Shown here in pieces: positions 5,919 to 6,541 of a stretch of 6,541 nucleotides of DNA. Location: the NCBI GenBank assembly GCA_027035825.1, contig JALVTX010000203.1, forward strand, positions 1 to 6,541, read 5' to 3'. The notes below the pieces were generated by a model, which was not told the DNA's origin, ran no database searches, and worked only from the letters and a program-made list of their open reading frames with translations. The DNA comes from Mariprofundaceae bacterium. Its GTDB lineage: Bacteria; Pseudomonadota; Zetaproteobacteria; Mariprofundales; Mariprofundaceae. The stretch's first letter is position 1; the number at the start of each line of letters is the position of its first letter. The position numbers were made by a program, and so were the translations under genes.

Positions 5919-6392
5919 ATGATGGCGTCTTGCAAGGTGGCGAATGCGCGGCTGGCGCGGCAGCGGGGGTTCTCGTTCATCAAACTGATGCTGTTTCTGG
6001 CCGTGCTGGCCGCGGGCACGTGGACGGCCTACAACGTGCTGCCGGTCTACAACGCCTACTGGAAGGTGCAGGACGTGTTCGAGTCGGTTTCGCGCAACCT
6101 CTCGAATGCCAGCGAGGAGGATATCCGCGCCAAGCTGCCCGACCTGTTCTTCGTCAAGTACCTGAAGGAGGGCGACCTGCCCAGGGAGTTCTACGACAAT
6201 CTGGAAATCCGGGCCGACGGCAACCGCGTGTCGATTTCCTCCTCCTATCATGTGACGGTCTGGCTTCTCGGGCCGGTGGAGAGCGTAGATCCCGAATCGG
6301 ACTATGACCCGAAGGACTTGCGCGGCATGGATCGCTTGCGCGACGCGCTGCGGCTGGATTTCGATTTCGAGCCCCATGCCGAAACGCCCTGA
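5919..6392 (+). CDS. Small pilin-like membrane protein, DUF4845 type
   Basis: A 157-residue single-pass membrane protein of unknown function. It lies in the conserved slot between lepB and rnc, where DUF4845 proteins sit in many Beta- and Gammaproteobacteria. A basic N-terminus (NARLARQRG) leads into a hydrophobic segment at about residues 18-37 (FSFIKLMLFLAVLAAGTW). The remaining 120 residues, starting N-V-L-P-V-Y-N-A-Y-W-K-V, would lie in the periplasm. The QRG|FSFIKL junction looks like a type IV prepilin cleavage site, but Lys stands where pilins have the Glu at +5. No prepilin cleavage can therefore be assumed. Start 5919 is chosen on the ribosome site; 5922 and 5877 are alternatives, and the longer form would add 14 residues. 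Its last 17 bases overlap rnc. The family call rests on position and the N-terminal pattern; the role is unknown. Confidence 0.85.
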   Translation: MMASCKVANARLARQRGFSFIKLMLFLAVLAAGTWTAYNVLPVYNAYWKVQDVFESVSRNLSNASEEDIRAKLPDLFFVKYLKEGDLPREFYDNLEIRADGNRVSISSSYHVTVWLLGPVESVDPESDYDPKDLRGMDRLRDALRLDFDFEPHAETP

Positions 6393-6541
6393 TGCGTCCG
6401 GCCCGGCGCGGGAGACCGCGCTTGAGCGACGCATCGGCTGGCATTTCCGCAATCCCGGGCTGCTGGCGGAGGCGCTGACGCATCGCTCGGCGTCGCCGGG
6501 ACGCGGCGCGCGCATGGAACGACTGGAGTTTCTGGGCGACG
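6376..6541 (+). CDS. rnc: Ribonuclease III, N-terminal part (runs off right edge)
   Basis: The first 55 codons of RNase III, the double-strand-specific endonuclease that processes rRNA precursors and some mRNAs. The start ATG 6376 lies inside the end of the upstream gene, a 17-base overlap in another frame. The protein opens with a short polar stretch (MPKRPDASGPARETA). Then come LERRIGWHFRNPGLLAEALT, HRSAS at about residues 36-40, and the family signature ERLEFLGD at 48-55, which carries the first acidic metal-binding residues of the active site. The dimerisation/catalytic remainder and the dsRNA-binding domain are beyond the window. The ribosome site is weak (GAG at 6369-6371), so translation may depend on coupling with the upstream gene. 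Because the frame is open at the edge and short, it is easily missed. era would be expected next in many relatives. Confidence 0.93.
   Translation, partial: MPKRPDASGPARETALERRIGWHFRNPGLLAEALTHRSASPGRGARMERLEFLGD

Overview
The window is GC-rich throughout and looks like a proteobacterial chromosome, most likely Beta- or Gammaproteobacteria. The strongest evidence is the right half, which carries lepA - lepB - DUF4845 protein - rnc in the order typical of those classes. No mobile element, tRNA, rRNA or CRISPR array is visible. The DNA is almost fully coding; the longest non-coding stretch is about 140 bases. The genus cannot be named from sequence alone.

Layout. Positions 1-743 (minus strand) hold the N-terminal two-thirds or less of an NAD(P)-dependent aldehyde dehydrogenase that runs off the left edge. 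Positions 744-883 form a divergent intergenic region with a near-symmetric extended -10 element, a tandem 10-bp repeat and two small hairpins with GGAA loops. Positions 884-3258 (plus strand) hold two overlapping genes for exported proteins: a TPR protein and a YkuD-fold L,D-transpeptidase-like protein. Both end in the same NTF2-like domain, and a WKRYKRR signature is shared at both protein and DNA level. From 3299 on come lepA (elongation factor 4), lepB (signal peptidase I), a small pilin-like membrane protein (DUF4845 type) and the first 55 codons of rnc (RNase III), with short gaps or overlaps.

How the genes work together. The TPR/L,D-transpeptidase pair is probably a translationally coupled periplasmic cell-wall module. 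Its two signal peptides would be substrates of the LepB encoded downstream. The lepA-lepB-DUF4845-rnc set is a housekeeping translation, export and RNA-processing operon. The junction between the two blocks (3240-3302) is unusual: an 18-bp perfect palindrome spans the upstream stop codon, and a 14-codon mini-ORF links the upstream stop (TGATG) to the lepA start (ATGA).

The most noteworthy points are the paired NTF2-like domains, the atypical YkuD active-site motif (TNGCVAL, lacking the usual Arg), the symmetric divergent promoter and the lepA junction. No clearly new defence or mobile system was found.
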